From assembly GCA_003134765.1 (NCBI GenBank), contig PLCM01000041.1:186001-250000 (forward strand): a DNA stretch of 64,000 bases, written 5' to 3'. The position numbers were made by a program, and so were the translations under genes. Below, in pieces: positions 1 through 8,567 of this stretch (its first letter is position 1; each line of letters starts with the position of its first letter). Origin of the DNA: Spartobacteria bacterium (GTDB lineage Bacteria > Verrucomicrobiota > Verrucomicrobiia > Chthoniobacterales > UBA10450). The notes below the pieces were generated by a model. It saw only the letters and a list, made by a program, of their open reading frames with translations. It was not told the DNA's origin and ran no database searches.

Positions 1-245
1 ACGAAAATGAAAATCAGGATGTGACTCAGGTCCTGCACCTGGGCGCGGGCGCGCAGTTTTTCCGGCGGCGTGGTGAGGATCGTGAGCCAGGCGAGCGCGA
101 GGACGCAGACCGCGAAGACGTCCCAGGTGACGATCGATTGGGTAGAGGTTTGAACGTGGCCACGCAGCGCGAACCAAACCGCTGTGGCGATGGCCAGCGA
201 TATGACGATTCGATGACGCGCGTCCTGTTTGGCGATCCAGTTCAT
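1..245 (-). CDS. DUF1345 family membrane protein, N-terminal part (cut by window edge)
   Basis: Reading the reverse strand from an ATG at 245 gives an open frame of 81 residues that runs off the left edge. It begins MNWIAKQDARHR, then a hydrophobic segment (about residues 13-28), a WDVFAVCVLALAWLTI segment (about 42-57), and an RARAQVQDLSH stretch before a third hydrophobic segment starts. The spacing of WD, the membrane segment and the R-A-x-x-QD-x-S motif resembles DUF1345 membrane proteins, whose function is unknown. The gene lies downstream of the DUF1501 gene on the same strand, separated from it by a hairpin repeat. The family call rests on motif memory over a fragment, so it is moderate. 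Confidence 0.55.
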   Translation of the reverse strand, partial: MNWIAKQDARHRIVISLAIATAVWFALRGHVQTSTQSIVTWDVFAVCVLALAWLTILTTPPEKLRARAQVQDLSHILIFIF

Positions 246-293
246 TGTCTGAAGTTAATCGCGGCTGCTAGGTATGGCGCAACAAAATGCGCA

Positions 294-371
294 GTCACCC
301 CGAGCGAAGTCGAGGGACCACGCGGAACTTGATCGACGGTCACGCGGTCCCTCGACTTCGGTCGGGATGAC
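294..371. repeat. Dispersed hairpin repeat, family 1 (copy 1)
   Basis: Two arms of about 29 bases, at 294-323 and 343-371, are near-perfect inverted copies. Each contains CCGAGCGAAGTCGAGGGA or its complement, separated by about 19 bases. The right arm ends exactly at the stop codon of the DUF1501 gene (371-373), so the transcript would form a long hairpin just after that gene. Related copies lie at 57867-57967 and, degenerate, at 61123-61154. Confidence 0.8.
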
Positions 372-1735
372 TACCCAAAGATACCGAGGTTCGGATGGGC
401 GAAGCGGCCGATGTTCGGCAGGACCGCAGACAAGTCCGAGGCGCTGACACCAAACCAAGTCGCGAGCGTCGCAGAGAATTCATCCACCGACGTCGTCGGG
501 ATCCAGCGGCCCTGGCCGGTATCGTCGGGTCCGTTGACCGCGAGCGTTGGGAACGTTCCGAATAGTCTGCCGCCCTGGACCGCGCCGCCGAGGACGAACT
601 GATGACTCCCCCACCCGTGGTCGGAGCCGCCCCCGTTCGTCGGATAAGTCCGGCCGAAGTCTGATGCCGTGAAGGTCGTAACATTTTGGGCGATGCCCAG
701 CTCGTTCGTCGCGGCGTAAAACGCGTTCAATCCCTGGCTCAATTCCGTAAAAAGATTTGCCTGACCCGTGAGCTGATCGCCGTGGGTGTCGTAGCCACCG
801 ACGGAGCAGAAGAAGATTTGCCGGCCCATGCTGAGGTTGTTCCGCGCCGCGATCAACTTCGCGATCATGTTTAGTTGTCCGCCCAGGCTGCTGTTCGGGA
901 ACACGGTTTGAAACGTCGGAATGCCAGTGAGAGCCGAGGTGAGCAGGTCATTGGCCGCGATCGAGCGCGAGACGGTGTCGGCATACGCCTGCTCAAACAA
1001 ATTATTGTGCGGCAAGGCCAGGAGGTCCTTGAAGGCCTGCAGCCGGACGTTGGCGTTGGCACTGCCGTCAAAACCAGTCAGGCCGACACTCCCGGTCGGC
1101 GAAATGACGTAAGGCAGGACAGTGTTGCCCACTTCGAACGTGTTCGTGCCGGCAATGGAAAGTGAGAGCGAAATCTTTGAACCGGCGTTGAGCGACTGGA
1201 GCAGGTCGGCCATTCGTCCGCCCCAGCCGGTCTTCGAAATTTGGTCCGGCACCGACGTCTGCCACTGCACGGATTGATCGGCGTGGGAAAAGAGTTGCGG
1301 CGGGACGGCAGCGCCGCCGGCCAGGTATTGCGCGCGGGTAACCGGCGCGACCAACGTTCCGACGTTCGCGACGATGCCGAGTTTTCCTTGATTAAAAAGG
1401 CCCTGCAACTCTGGCAGATTTGGATGAAAAGCAAAATCGCGACCGTCGCCATTTTGCAACGTCAGCGGAAGGAGCGAAGCCTGCGGAATGGCCAGGACGC
1501 CGCGGGCCGCGACGTAGGAAGCGTAGCCGCTCGTGTCGTGCGGAATAATGAGGTTGTTCGCGTCATTGCCGCCGTAGAGAAACAGGCAAATGAGCGCCTT
1601 GTAATCGCTCGTATCCATTGGGGCCGCGCTCAGGCGCCGCAAATCGAAGATCGTGTTCAGAATTCCCGAAGTCGTGAGCGCGGCGCAGGCGGCCTGGCGA
1701 ATGAAAGTGCGGCGGGTAGGCGATTTCATACTCAT
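371..1735 (-). CDS. DUF1501 family secreted protein
   Basis: This 454-residue protein belongs to the DUF1501 family, typically exported by the Tat route in Verrucomicrobiota and Planctomycetota. The N-terminus carries a twin-arginine motif (RRTFIRQA, residues 8-15) followed by a hydrophobic stretch. The family core is visible as LFLYGGNDANNLIIP (about residue 50), FCSVGGYDTHGDQ (about 310) and GGGSDHGWGSHQFVLGG near residue 370. The fold is related to the alkaline phosphatase/sulfatase superfamily, but no substrate is known. Its ATG overlaps the stop of the DUF1800 gene by four bases (ATGA), so the two are very likely translationally coupled. The DUF1800-DUF1501 pairing is common, and the two products probably act together outside the cytoplasm. 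An ATG two codons in is an alternative start. Confidence 0.88.
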   Translation of the reverse strand: MSMKSPTRRTFIRQAACAALTTSGILNTIFDLRRLSAAPMDTSDYKALICLFLYGGNDANNLIIPHDTSGYASYVAARGVLAIPQASLLPLTLQNGDGRDFAFHPNLPELQGLFNQGKLGIVANVGTLVAPVTRAQYLAGGAAVPPQLFSHADQSVQWQTSVPDQISKTGWGGRMADLLQSLNAGSKISLSLSIAGTNTFEVGNTVLPYVISPTGSVGLTGFDGSANANVRLQAFKDLLALPHNNLFEQAYADTVSRSIAANDLLTSALTGIPTFQTVFPNSSLGGQLNMIAKLIAARNNLSMGRQIFFCSVGGYDTHGDQLTGQANLFTELSQGLNAFYAATNELGIAQNVTTFTASDFGRTYPTNGGGSDHGWGSHQFVLGGAVQGGRLFGTFPTLAVNGPDDTGQGRWIPTTSVDEFSATLATWFGVSASDLSAVLPNIGRFAHPNLGIFG

Positions 1736-4578
1736 TTGTCCACGACGAACTCAGGAGAATTGACGACGAGATAGATGGCGGTCTGGACTCGTTCGAGGGT
1801 GTTGCTGGACGGAATCTGGGTCACGGCATTGACGATAATATTCCGCGTGCTCGAAGAGAGGCCGCCGGCCACGAGTAAAGAATTGAGGTGATCGACCAAA
1901 CCGGCAGGATCGGCGCCGTACTTCTGTTGTTCGGCGGCGAGACTGAGCGTAATCCGATCGTTCGAAGGCCCGAGCGAACTGTAAATCGCCGTGCGGAGAT
2001 AATTCGTGATCGAAATTACGGTCGTGTCGGTCGTGATTTCGAACTCCGGACTTTTCAAGCCGGCCGTCGCGATCGCGCCGGGCGCCTCGTAGTCGGGACT
2101 AAAGAAATTAAAGACGGTCGGGGAATGCATCGCTTCCTCATCGAAGCTCGCGTCGGCATTTCGCACGGAGTATTTGCCGTCATGCAAAGTTGTGTCCGCG
2201 TTGAAAGCGCGCAGCAGATTCGTAAGCCGAATCACCGGCTCGCGCCCGTGCCCCGCACCCTGGGTCGATACGAAACCGACCCGCGCGTCGTAATCCATCA
2301 GGATCGCGCGCACGACGGCCTTCAGATCGCCGCGCACGCCCTGGCCGTTGTCATTAAACACGGCTACGACCCGATAAACATAACCGGGGCTGGGATTGCT
2401 CGTGACGAGCCGTTGAATCAATTGCTGGCAAAGAAGGGGGCCGACATTTGGATGATTGAAGATCGTATCGAGCGTCGTCTTCAGATCCTGCCCGGCGGTT
2501 TGATTGGCCGGAAGCGCCACGCCGTTCAGGATCGTCTTCGCGGTCGTTTGATGGTGGCTGGCGATATTGATCATGGGATCACGCCAATCCTGGGCGCCGG
2601 GGAAAAACACGGGGTTCGCCGCCCCCGGTTGCGCGTAAGTCCAGCCCGTCAAGATGGCCGCAGTTCCGAGAATTGCATCCTGGTTGTAAGTGGCGATCGG
2701 GAATCCGCTCGAGCTGAGCGTCAGGCTGCCGTCAAGGTTCAAATCGTAAAGCCCAATGGAGAACAACTGCATGACTTCGCGCGCGTAATTCTCGTTGGGC
2801 GCAGTGCCACGGGATGTGTTCGCCTTGTCGTTCTGGAGCATGTTGAGATACGCGCCCATCGCGGGGTTGAGCGTGATGTCCTCCAGCAGCTGTCGGTAAT
2901 TTCCAAACGCGTCGCGCACCAGCACGTCGTAGTACGCGGGCATCGCAAAGGGCCGGTTGCCCAGCCCGGCGCTGTTAATCGACGCAACGAGCGTTTCGCT
3001 CAAAGCAAAGGCGACGCGTTGTCGCAACTGATCGGGGGCCGAGATCGCGTAGGTCCACCAGGCATCGTTCGTTTGCGTCAACGTCGGTTGATTCGGCGTC
3101 GCGCTCGGCGAAGGACTCGGGCTCGGCAGGGCCGCGACGGCCGCATCGACGAAAGCCAGATGCGACGACATCGGTGCGGCAAACTGGTCGTTCAGGAAGT
3201 TGTCGTACCCCTGGCTCTGGACTAGCGCAATCAGCGCGTCGGTCGCTCCGAAGGTCGCCTGCGAAAGAAAGCGTCCGGCCGCGGCGGCCGTCGGCGAACC
3301 GGCTGGCAAGGCGGGGGGCGGCGTCGGGATCGGCGCGCTTTGCGCACCGGTGGACAAATTGAAAAATCCTCTGATTTCGCCAGTCGGATATTGGGCCGTG
3401 TGGACGTTCAAGTAGGTTTGGCCGGCCTTGATCTGGTTCAGAATGTCCGCGACCGAAAACGAACCAACCGGAACAAAGACCCAGATCAGGGTGCCATCGG
3501 GTTGCGGCGTCGCGGAATCGACGTCGAACAGGATGCTGCCGTCCGCGCCGTGAACGTGGATGCCAGTGATCGGCCCGGTCAGGTTCGCGTAGGTATACGA
3601 GATGATGGCGGACTTGCCGTCGGCAGCGAGGCGGAGGCTGGCGGTGCCCGAACCTTGCGAGGTGGCCGCGCCCTGCGGCCGCATCTCCGAAATATAAAGC
3701 GTGGAGCCGTCCGCACTTGGCGGTTGATCCAGATCGTACATCTCGACAAGCGCGATGCCGGTCGTGTTGTTCACCCCGCGCACGATCGTCGTATAACTTC
3801 CAGGCGTCAGCGTCCAGACAATCGCCGGCTCGTTATCATCCGTCGGCGCGATCGAGCTGGCCGCAATCTCAGCCTGCTGATCGCTCCGCCAATTATCATT
3901 CGCCATAATCAACGCTCCATTGGCATCCCTTAACTCCATGTTCGGATCCATCAGGCGTCCGGCGATCGCAACGCCATTGAGAAAAAGCGAAGGACCTCGC
4001 GCGCGCATGAGCATGCGTTTGCTCACATCGCCGCGAACGATAAAGCCGCCGATCATCACGTTGTCGCCCGTCAGCACATTGCCGCGCGTAGAGATGTTGG
4101 CGAGGCGCGCCGGTGAACCGTCCGGATCGAGATCGTAGATTTCCATGAGCCCCACGCCGGTAACGTTGTTTACGCCTTTCACGACGACGGTGTAGGCTCC
4201 GGGATTAATCGTGGCGATGAGGGCCGCTTCGAGATCGTTCGTCGGTGCAAGCCCGGCGGCAACGATCAGGTCCTGTTGCGAAGTGCGCCAGTTGTCATTG
4301 GAGGCCACGATATTACCCGACGCATCGTGCAATTCGACCAGCGGATCGCTCAACTTTCCGGCCAGCGGAAGCGATGGCCCCATGGCACGCACCGCGATCT
4401 TCTTCTGGCCCGAGCCATAAACAATAAAGCCACCGATCAAAACGTTGTCGCCGGTTTGCACGACCATTCGCGTCGACAGGTTGACCGCGCTCGAGATCGC
4501 AGCCGCTGGTCGCGCAAAGAAACAGGAAATGAACGCGGCCCCTGCCGCCAATCCCGCGCTTGAAAAGAAACGTCTCAT
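1732..4578 (-). CDS. DUF1800 family secreted protein with tandem N-terminal repeats and CHRD domain
   Basis: A 948-residue multidomain exported protein. Residues 1-27 look like a Sec signal peptide (MRRFF...FARPAAA). Two homologous modules follow at about 33-150 and 160-285; each has an STR-x-x-V-x-TGDNV-x-IGGFIV start, an R-A-x-GPSL motif, an NDNWR motif and an E-x-YDLD end. A CHRD domain occupies about 293-405 (ITGIHVHGADG; TYLNVHTAQYPTGEIRGFF). After a proline-rich linker (APIPTPPPALPAG), the DUF1800 domain runs from about 430 to the end (ATFGATDALI, NENYAREVMQLFSIGL, GHGREPVIRLTNLLRAF). DUF1800 has no established function. The gene is first in the two-gene operon with DUF1501. The duplicated module is one I associate with verrucomicrobial secreted proteins, probably adhesion or matrix binding. 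Confidence 0.87.
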   Translation of the reverse strand: MRRFFSSAGLAAGAAFISCFFARPAAAISSAVNLSTRMVVQTGDNVLIGGFIVYGSGQKKIAVRAMGPSLPLAGKLSDPLVELHDASGNIVASNDNWRTSQQDLIVAAGLAPTNDLEAALIATINPGAYTVVVKGVNNVTGVGLMEIYDLDPDGSPARLANISTRGNVLTGDNVMIGGFIVRGDVSKRMLMRARGPSLFLNGVAIAGRLMDPNMELRDANGALIMANDNWRSDQQAEIAASSIAPTDDNEPAIVWTLTPGSYTTIVRGVNNTTGIALVEMYDLDQPPSADGSTLYISEMRPQGAATSQGSGTASLRLAADGKSAIISYTYANLTGPITGIHVHGADGSILFDVDSATPQPDGTLIWVFVPVGSFSVADILNQIKAGQTYLNVHTAQYPTGEIRGFFNLSTGAQSAPIPTPPPALPAGSPTAAAAGRFLSQATFGATDALIALVQSQGYDNFLNDQFAAPMSSHLAFVDAAVAALPSPSPSPSATPNQPTLTQTNDAWWTYAISAPDQLRQRVAFALSETLVASINSAGLGNRPFAMPAYYDVLVRDAFGNYRQLLEDITLNPAMGAYLNMLQNDKANTSRGTAPNENYAREVMQLFSIGLYDLNLDGSLTLSSSGFPIATYNQDAILGTAAILTGWTYAQPGAANPVFFPGAQDWRDPMINIASHHQTTAKTILNGVALPANQTAGQDLKTTLDTIFNHPNVGPLLCQQLIQRLVTSNPSPGYVYRVVAVFNDNGQGVRGDLKAVVRAILMDYDARVGFVSTQGAGHGREPVIRLTNLLRAFNADTTLHDGKYSVRNADASFDEEAMHSPTVFNFFSPDYEAPGAIATAGLKSPEFEITTDTTVISITNYLRTAIYSSLGPSNDRITLSLAAEQQKYGADPAGLVDHLNSLLVAGGLSSSTRNIIVNAVTQIPSSNTLERVQTAIYLVVNSPEFVVDK

Positions 4579-4792
4579 ATTCTCAAGAGCCGCTGCCGCA
4601 GGAGAGACTCAGCCGGGCTGAGGTGGCGAGTGATTCTGCTGAAAAAAGTGAGCAGGAATTAAACCACTCCATGGCTTCGTTTCGGGAAGTCTTTGGCGGC
4701 AGGTCCGCGGAAAACTTGGCCTATAAAACACCCGAACCCGCGAGAAGTCGCGCTTTTTATCCACCCCACCTGGTGCTTAATTGCGCCTTGTT

Positions 4793-5110
4793 ATGTCGTC
4801 CGCCACAAAAAAGGCCGAGCCCCAGCTAAATTTCGAAGGCGCCATGGATCGGCTCGAGGAAATCGTCGAGCAGATGGAATCGGGCAAAATGATGCTGGAA
4901 GAATTGATTGTCCGCTACGAGGAAGGGATGAAGCTGGTCAAGGTTTGCCAGGAGCGCCTGGCGAGCGCGGAGCAAAGAATCGAGATCATTACTCGCAACA
5001 ACGCGGGCAAGCCTGTAGTAAAGGATTTTGAGCCGGCCGCGGAAAAAGAACTTCCAGCGCGACCGGAGGAAAAAGGAACAAACCCAAATGACGAAGTCAG
5101 ACTCTTCTAA
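4793..5110 (+). CDS. xseB: Exodeoxyribonuclease VII small subunit
   Basis: A 105-residue protein whose core (NFEGAMDRLEEIVEQMESG, then LEELIVRYEEGMKLVKVCQ, then LASAEQRIEI) is the helical XseB signature. XseB binds the XseA large subunit to form exonuclease VII, which degrades single-stranded DNA to oligonucleotides. At 105 residues it is longer than the usual 70-85 because of a charged C-terminal tail (PAAEKELPARPEEKGTN). The ATG at 4793 is preferred to an in-frame TTG at 4781. The 3' end overlaps dxs by 23 bases in another frame, so the two are probably co-transcribed and coupled. xseB next to isoprenoid genes is a common arrangement. No xseA is present in the window. Confidence 0.92.
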   Translation: MSSATKKAEPQLNFEGAMDRLEEIVEQMESGKMMLEELIVRYEEGMKLVKVCQERLASAEQRIEIITRNNAGKPVVKDFEPAAEKELPARPEEKGTNPNDEVRLF

Positions 5111-7016
5111 GACGGCCCCGGCGCCGAGGTTGTTGGATGGGATCCGTTCGCCGGCCGACATCAAGGCGCTGAACGAACAGGACCTCCCGCAGCTCGCGCA
5201 GGAAGTGCGCGAAGAGCTGATTAAAGTGCTGTCGCAAACTGGCGGCCACCTTGGCCCGAACCTCGGCGTGGTCGAGCTGACCATCGCCTTGCATCGTGTT
5301 TTCGAAACGCCGCAGGACCGGTTCGTTTTCGACGTCAGCCACCAGGGTTACGTCCACAAAATGTTTACCGGGCGGCTCGATCGCATCGGCACGATGCGGC
5401 AATACCAGGGACTAAACGGCTTTCTTCTGCGCACCGAGAGCGAGCACGATTGCTACGGCGCCGGGCATGCGGGCACCGCGCTGTCGGCTGGACTCGGCAT
5501 GGCCGTGGGCCGCGATTTGCGCGGCGGGAACGAGAACGTGGTGGTCGTCGCGGGCGACGCCGCGTTCACCTGCGGGATCAGTTACGAGGCGCTCAACAAC
5601 ACCCGGTCGCAAACGCGACGTTTCATCGTGGTTCTGAACGACAATGAATGGTCGATCGCCAAAAACGTCGGCGCCATTGCCAGTTACCTGAACAACATCG
5701 TGGCGAATCCGACCTACGCGGGTTTGCACGACAAGGCGCGCCGTTTCATTGAAGCGATCGCCGGCAAAAGCGCGGTCGAGTTCGCGCACAAAGTCGAGGA
5801 GGGAGTCAAGAACCTGCTCGTCCCGAGCGTGATCTTCGAGGAACTCGGTCTTCGTTATTACGGGCCAATCGATGGCCATGACATTCCGCTGCTCACCAGG
5901 ACGTTCGAATTCCTCAAAAGCCAGGACGAGCCGGTGTTGCTCCACATTCTGACAAAGAAAGGCAAAGGCTACGAGCCCGCCATCGCGAAGCCGGACAAGT
6001 TCCACGGCCTCGGCAAATACAAGATCGAGAGCGGCGAAACCGCGCCGGCGCCCACTCCGACGTATTCCGAGCTGATGGGCAAGACGCTGGCAAAGTTCGC
6101 CGATTCAAATCAAAAGATCGTCGCCATCACCGCGGCCATGCCGAGCGGAACCGGCCTCGGGTTTTTCCAGGCACAACATCCGACCCGCTATTTCGACGTC
6201 GGCATTGCCGAGGAACACGCGGCCCTTTTTGCCTGCGGCCTGGCGACCCAGGGGTTGAAGCCGTTCCTCACCATTTACTCGACGTTCATGCAGCGCGCCT
6301 ACGACATGATCATTCACGACATTGCGCTGCAGAATCTCAATGTCGCGCTCTGCATGGACCGCGCCGGGCTCAGCGGCGATGACGGGCCGACGCATCACGG
6401 CCTTTTCGACATCGGGTATCTCCGGCACGTGCCGAATTTCGTCCATATGCAGCCGAAGGATGAAGATGAGTTCGTCGACATGCTCTGGACCATCGCAAAC
6501 TACAATTCCGGACCGATTGCGATCCGTTACCCCCGCGGTGCCGGAACGGGCGCAGTGCCAAAAGCTTCGCCGAAGCTCCTCGAGATCGGCAAAGCGGAGG
6601 TGGTGCAACATGGACGCGACGTCGCGATCTTCGGCCTCGGCAACATGTTCGAAGTCGCCGAGGAAGCGGCACGCAAACTTGAGGAGAAAGGCATTTCCGT
6701 GGCCCTGATCAATCCCCGTTGGATCAAGCCGATCGACACCGGGACGCTCGAGTTTTTCGCGCGCGGTGTCGAAGTCGTCTGCACGATCGAGGACCACGTG
6801 CTCCACAACGGTTTCGGTTGCGCGGTAATGGAGCACCTTCATTCGCAAATGATCAACACGCCCGTGGTGCGAATTGGCTGGCCCGACCAGTTCGTCGAAC
6901 ACGGAACGATCCCGATCCTCCGCCAGAAGCACGGCATCACCGCGGACGCGCTGGTGGAAAAGGTATTGCCGCTCCTGAAAAAGAAATCCCCAAAGACGCA
7001 ACCAAGCGCGGCGTGA
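5088..7016 (+). CDS. dxs: 1-deoxy-D-xylulose-5-phosphate synthase, divergent form
   Basis: Dxs condenses pyruvate and glyceraldehyde-3-phosphate using thiamine diphosphate, the first step of the MEP isoprenoid pathway. The 642-residue product has the full architecture: an N-terminal ThDP domain (GGHLGPNLGVVELTIALH at 52-69, DVSHQGYVHKMFTGR at 82-96, GAGHAGTALSAGLGMAV at 124-140), a central pyrimidine-binding domain with AEEHAALFACGLA and DDGPTHHGLFDIGYLRHVP, and a C-terminal transketolase domain. The ThDP/Mg motif reads GDA at 156-158 instead of GDG, with NDNEWSI about 27 residues later. Other blocks also differ from E. coli-type Dxs (HQGYVHK for HQAYPHK), so it belongs to a divergent branch. 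The ATG at 5088 is supported by an AAGGA about ten bases upstream; an in-frame upstream extension to 5028 is rejected. Confidence 0.9.
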   Translation: MTKSDSSKTAPAPRLLDGIRSPADIKALNEQDLPQLAQEVREELIKVLSQTGGHLGPNLGVVELTIALHRVFETPQDRFVFDVSHQGYVHKMFTGRLDRIGTMRQYQGLNGFLLRTESEHDCYGAGHAGTALSAGLGMAVGRDLRGGNENVVVVAGDAAFTCGISYEALNNTRSQTRRFIVVLNDNEWSIAKNVGAIASYLNNIVANPTYAGLHDKARRFIEAIAGKSAVEFAHKVEEGVKNLLVPSVIFEELGLRYYGPIDGHDIPLLTRTFEFLKSQDEPVLLHILTKKGKGYEPAIAKPDKFHGLGKYKIESGETAPAPTPTYSELMGKTLAKFADSNQKIVAITAAMPSGTGLGFFQAQHPTRYFDVGIAEEHAALFACGLATQGLKPFLTIYSTFMQRAYDMIIHDIALQNLNVALCMDRAGLSGDDGPTHHGLFDIGYLRHVPNFVHMQPKDEDEFVDMLWTIANYNSGPIAIRYPRGAGTGAVPKASPKLLEIGKAEVVQHGRDVAIFGLGNMFEVAEEAARKLEEKGISVALINPRWIKPIDTGTLEFFARGVEVVCTIEDHVLHNGFGCAVMEHLHSQMINTPVVRIGWPDQFVEHGTIPILRQKHGITADALVEKVLPLLKKKSPKTQPSAA

Positions 7017-7025
7017 GGAAAGGTT

Positions 7026-7049
7026 GAAGGATGAGGGATGAAGGATGAA
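7026..7049. repeat. Heptamer tandem array, left flank of the four-helix-bundle gene
   Basis: About three and a half copies of a GAAGGAT/GAGGGAT heptamer lie just after the dxs stop. The ATG at 7038, start of the next gene, lies inside the array. The array recurs in inverted orientation at 7400-7438. Confidence 0.75.
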
Positions 7050-7397
7050 AAGGAGGATTTGCGAAGTCGCACAAAAGCGTTCGCGCTGCGGATCATCGCC
7101 CTTTACGACACTCTCCCTCGGTCCGGCTCTGCTCACGTCTTGGGACATCAGGTTCTGAGATCAGGCACCTCGGTTGGCGCCAATTTTCGGGAAGCCCATC
7201 GCGCGCGGTCGAATGCCGAATTCATTTCCAAAGTCGGCGATTCTCTAAAGGAGTTGGAAGAAACAAGCTATTGGTTGGAATTGTTGGTTGAATCTGGCGC
7301 GGTCAAAGCCACGAAACTCGCGTCGCTTCTCGATGAAGCTTCGCAATTGACCGCAATTCTAACCGCGATCGTAAAAAAGGTGCGCGCCCGTTCCTAG
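7038..7397 (+). CDS. Four-helix-bundle protein (23S rRNA intervening-sequence protein family)
   Basis: A 119-residue protein of the four-helix-bundle family first described from 23S rRNA intervening sequences and related to the Avd accessory proteins of diversity-generating retroelements. Recognisable segments are RTKAFALRIIALYDTLP (about 11-27), HVLGHQVLRSGTSVGANFREAHRARSNAEFISK (about 35-67) and a helical LKELEETSYWLELLVESGAV. Function is unknown; family members are thought to form pentameric barrels and bind nucleic acid. It sits between dxs and an ABC ATPase, bounded on both sides by inverted heptamer arrays, and its first residues (MKDEK) are encoded by the left array. That suggests a small cassette that was inserted here. 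No reverse transcriptase or variable repeat is present nearby, and no rRNA gene surrounds it. Confidence 0.88.
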   Translation: MKDEKEDLRSRTKAFALRIIALYDTLPRSGSAHVLGHQVLRSGTSVGANFREAHRARSNAEFISKVGDSLKELEETSYWLELLVESGAVKATKLASLLDEASQLTAILTAIVKKVRARS

Positions 7398-7399
7398 AC

Positions 7400-7438
7400 T
7401 TTCATCCCTCATCCTTCATCCCTCATCCCTCATCCTTT
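7400..7438. repeat. Heptamer tandem array, right flank (inverted)
   Basis: About five copies of an ATCCCTC/ATCCTTC heptamer, the reverse complement of the left-flank array, fill almost all the space between the four-helix-bundle stop (7397) and the ABC ATPase start (7443). The two arrays could pair across the gene. Confidence 0.75.
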
Positions 7439-7442
7439 CCCC

Positions 7443-8453
7443 ATGCCCGTCATCGAAACGCGCGGTCTGACGAAGGTCTACCGCACCTACCGCAAGGAAG
7501 GCGGGCTGCGCGGCTCGATCAAAGGGCTCGTCAGGCGCAAATACCAGGAAACGCGGGCGGCGGACGACGTCACTTTTCAAATCGAAGAAGGTGAACTGGT
7601 CGGTTTCCTGGGACCGAACGGTGCCGGGAAGACAACTGTGCTCAAGATGTTGTCGGGGCTCTTGAATCCCACTTCCGGCGAGGCCCGCGTGCTCGGCTTC
7701 GTTCCCTGGGAGCGGAGCAATGAGATGAAGCGGCAGTTCAGCCTGGTGATGGGACAGAAGAACGCGCTCTGGTGGGATTTGCCGGCGCAGGAATCGCTCG
7801 AATTGAATCGCGCGATCTATGGCATCGACCGGGGCCGCTTCGCCAAAGTCGTGAATGGCCTGAGCGAGCTGCTGGATGTTGGGGACAAGATGAACGTGAT
7901 GGTGCGCGAGCTCTCGCTGGGCGAACGCATGAAGATGGAGCTGATCTCAGCCCTGATCCACGAGCCGCGCGTCCTTTTTCTGGACGAACCCACCATCGGT
8001 CTCGATGTCATCAGCCAAAAACGGGTCCGCGAATTTCTGCGGCTCTACAATTCAAAACACCAGATCGTGACGATGCTGACCAGCCACTACATGCAGGACA
8101 TCGAAGAGCTTTGCGATCGTGTCATTATCATCGATCACGGCAAAATTTTCTTCGACGGCCCGCTCGACTCCATCATCGACCGGTTTTCCGGCTCCAAAAT
8201 CATCAGCCTCACGTTTCAAACGCCGGGCGAGCGCGAGTTTTCGCAGTTAGGCGAAGTCCTTGAGAAGACGCCACTGTCCGTGAAATTAAAGGTGCCACGC
8301 GCGAAGGTCACCGAAACCTGCCGGCAGGTCCTCGCCGAATGTGCCGTCAACGACATCAGCGTGCAGGAATTGCCGGTCGAAGAAGTGATTCGCCAGTTGT
8401 TCGGCGAACGGGATAATGCCTCGTCTACTGCCGCTTCGCCCCCTCTTCTGTAG
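7443..8453 (+). CDS. ABC-2 type transporter ATP-binding protein
   Basis: A 336-residue ATPase of the COG4586-like ABC-2 exporter group. Walker A is GPNGAGKT at about 57-64, the signature is LSLGERMKMEL near 157-167, Walker B is RVLFLDEPTIGLD near 177-189, followed by a switch histidine in LTSHYMQDIEELCD. The long insert before the core (KEGGLRGSIKGLVRRKYQETRAADDV) and the MGQKNALWWDLPAQESL Q-loop region are typical of this group. Such ATPases normally energise two ABC-2 permeases encoded just downstream, with polysaccharide, lipid or drug substrates. Here the next genes are unrelated and on the other strand, so its membrane partners must lie elsewhere or be lost. About 100 residues follow the nucleotide-binding core. 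Confidence 0.88.
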   Translation: MPVIETRGLTKVYRTYRKEGGLRGSIKGLVRRKYQETRAADDVTFQIEEGELVGFLGPNGAGKTTVLKMLSGLLNPTSGEARVLGFVPWERSNEMKRQFSLVMGQKNALWWDLPAQESLELNRAIYGIDRGRFAKVVNGLSELLDVGDKMNVMVRELSLGERMKMELISALIHEPRVLFLDEPTIGLDVISQKRVREFLRLYNSKHQIVTMLTSHYMQDIEELCDRVIIIDHGKIFFDGPLDSIIDRFSGSKIISLTFQTPGEREFSQLGEVLEKTPLSVKLKVPRAKVTETCRQVLAECAVNDISVQELPVEEVIRQLFGERDNASSTAASPPLL

Positions 8454-8567
8454 CCGCTTCGATGTGCGAAGCGTCAGAGGTGGCAACGGTGAACGACTTC
8501 GATAAGCCGCCCCCGCCTTCCCATTGCTTCGGCGTGGCAGGCAGGGCGGTTGCTCCAGAAGCATCGC

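Noticed and set aside
1888-3225. 445-codon open frame on the plus strand
   Set aside because: Antisense to the DUF1800 gene, arginine-rich with no family motif; the minus-strand product is clearly real.
7038-7397. Diversity-generating retroelement (Avd) locus
   Set aside because: The protein is of the same superfamily as Avd, but there is no reverse transcriptase, template repeat or variable gene nearby.
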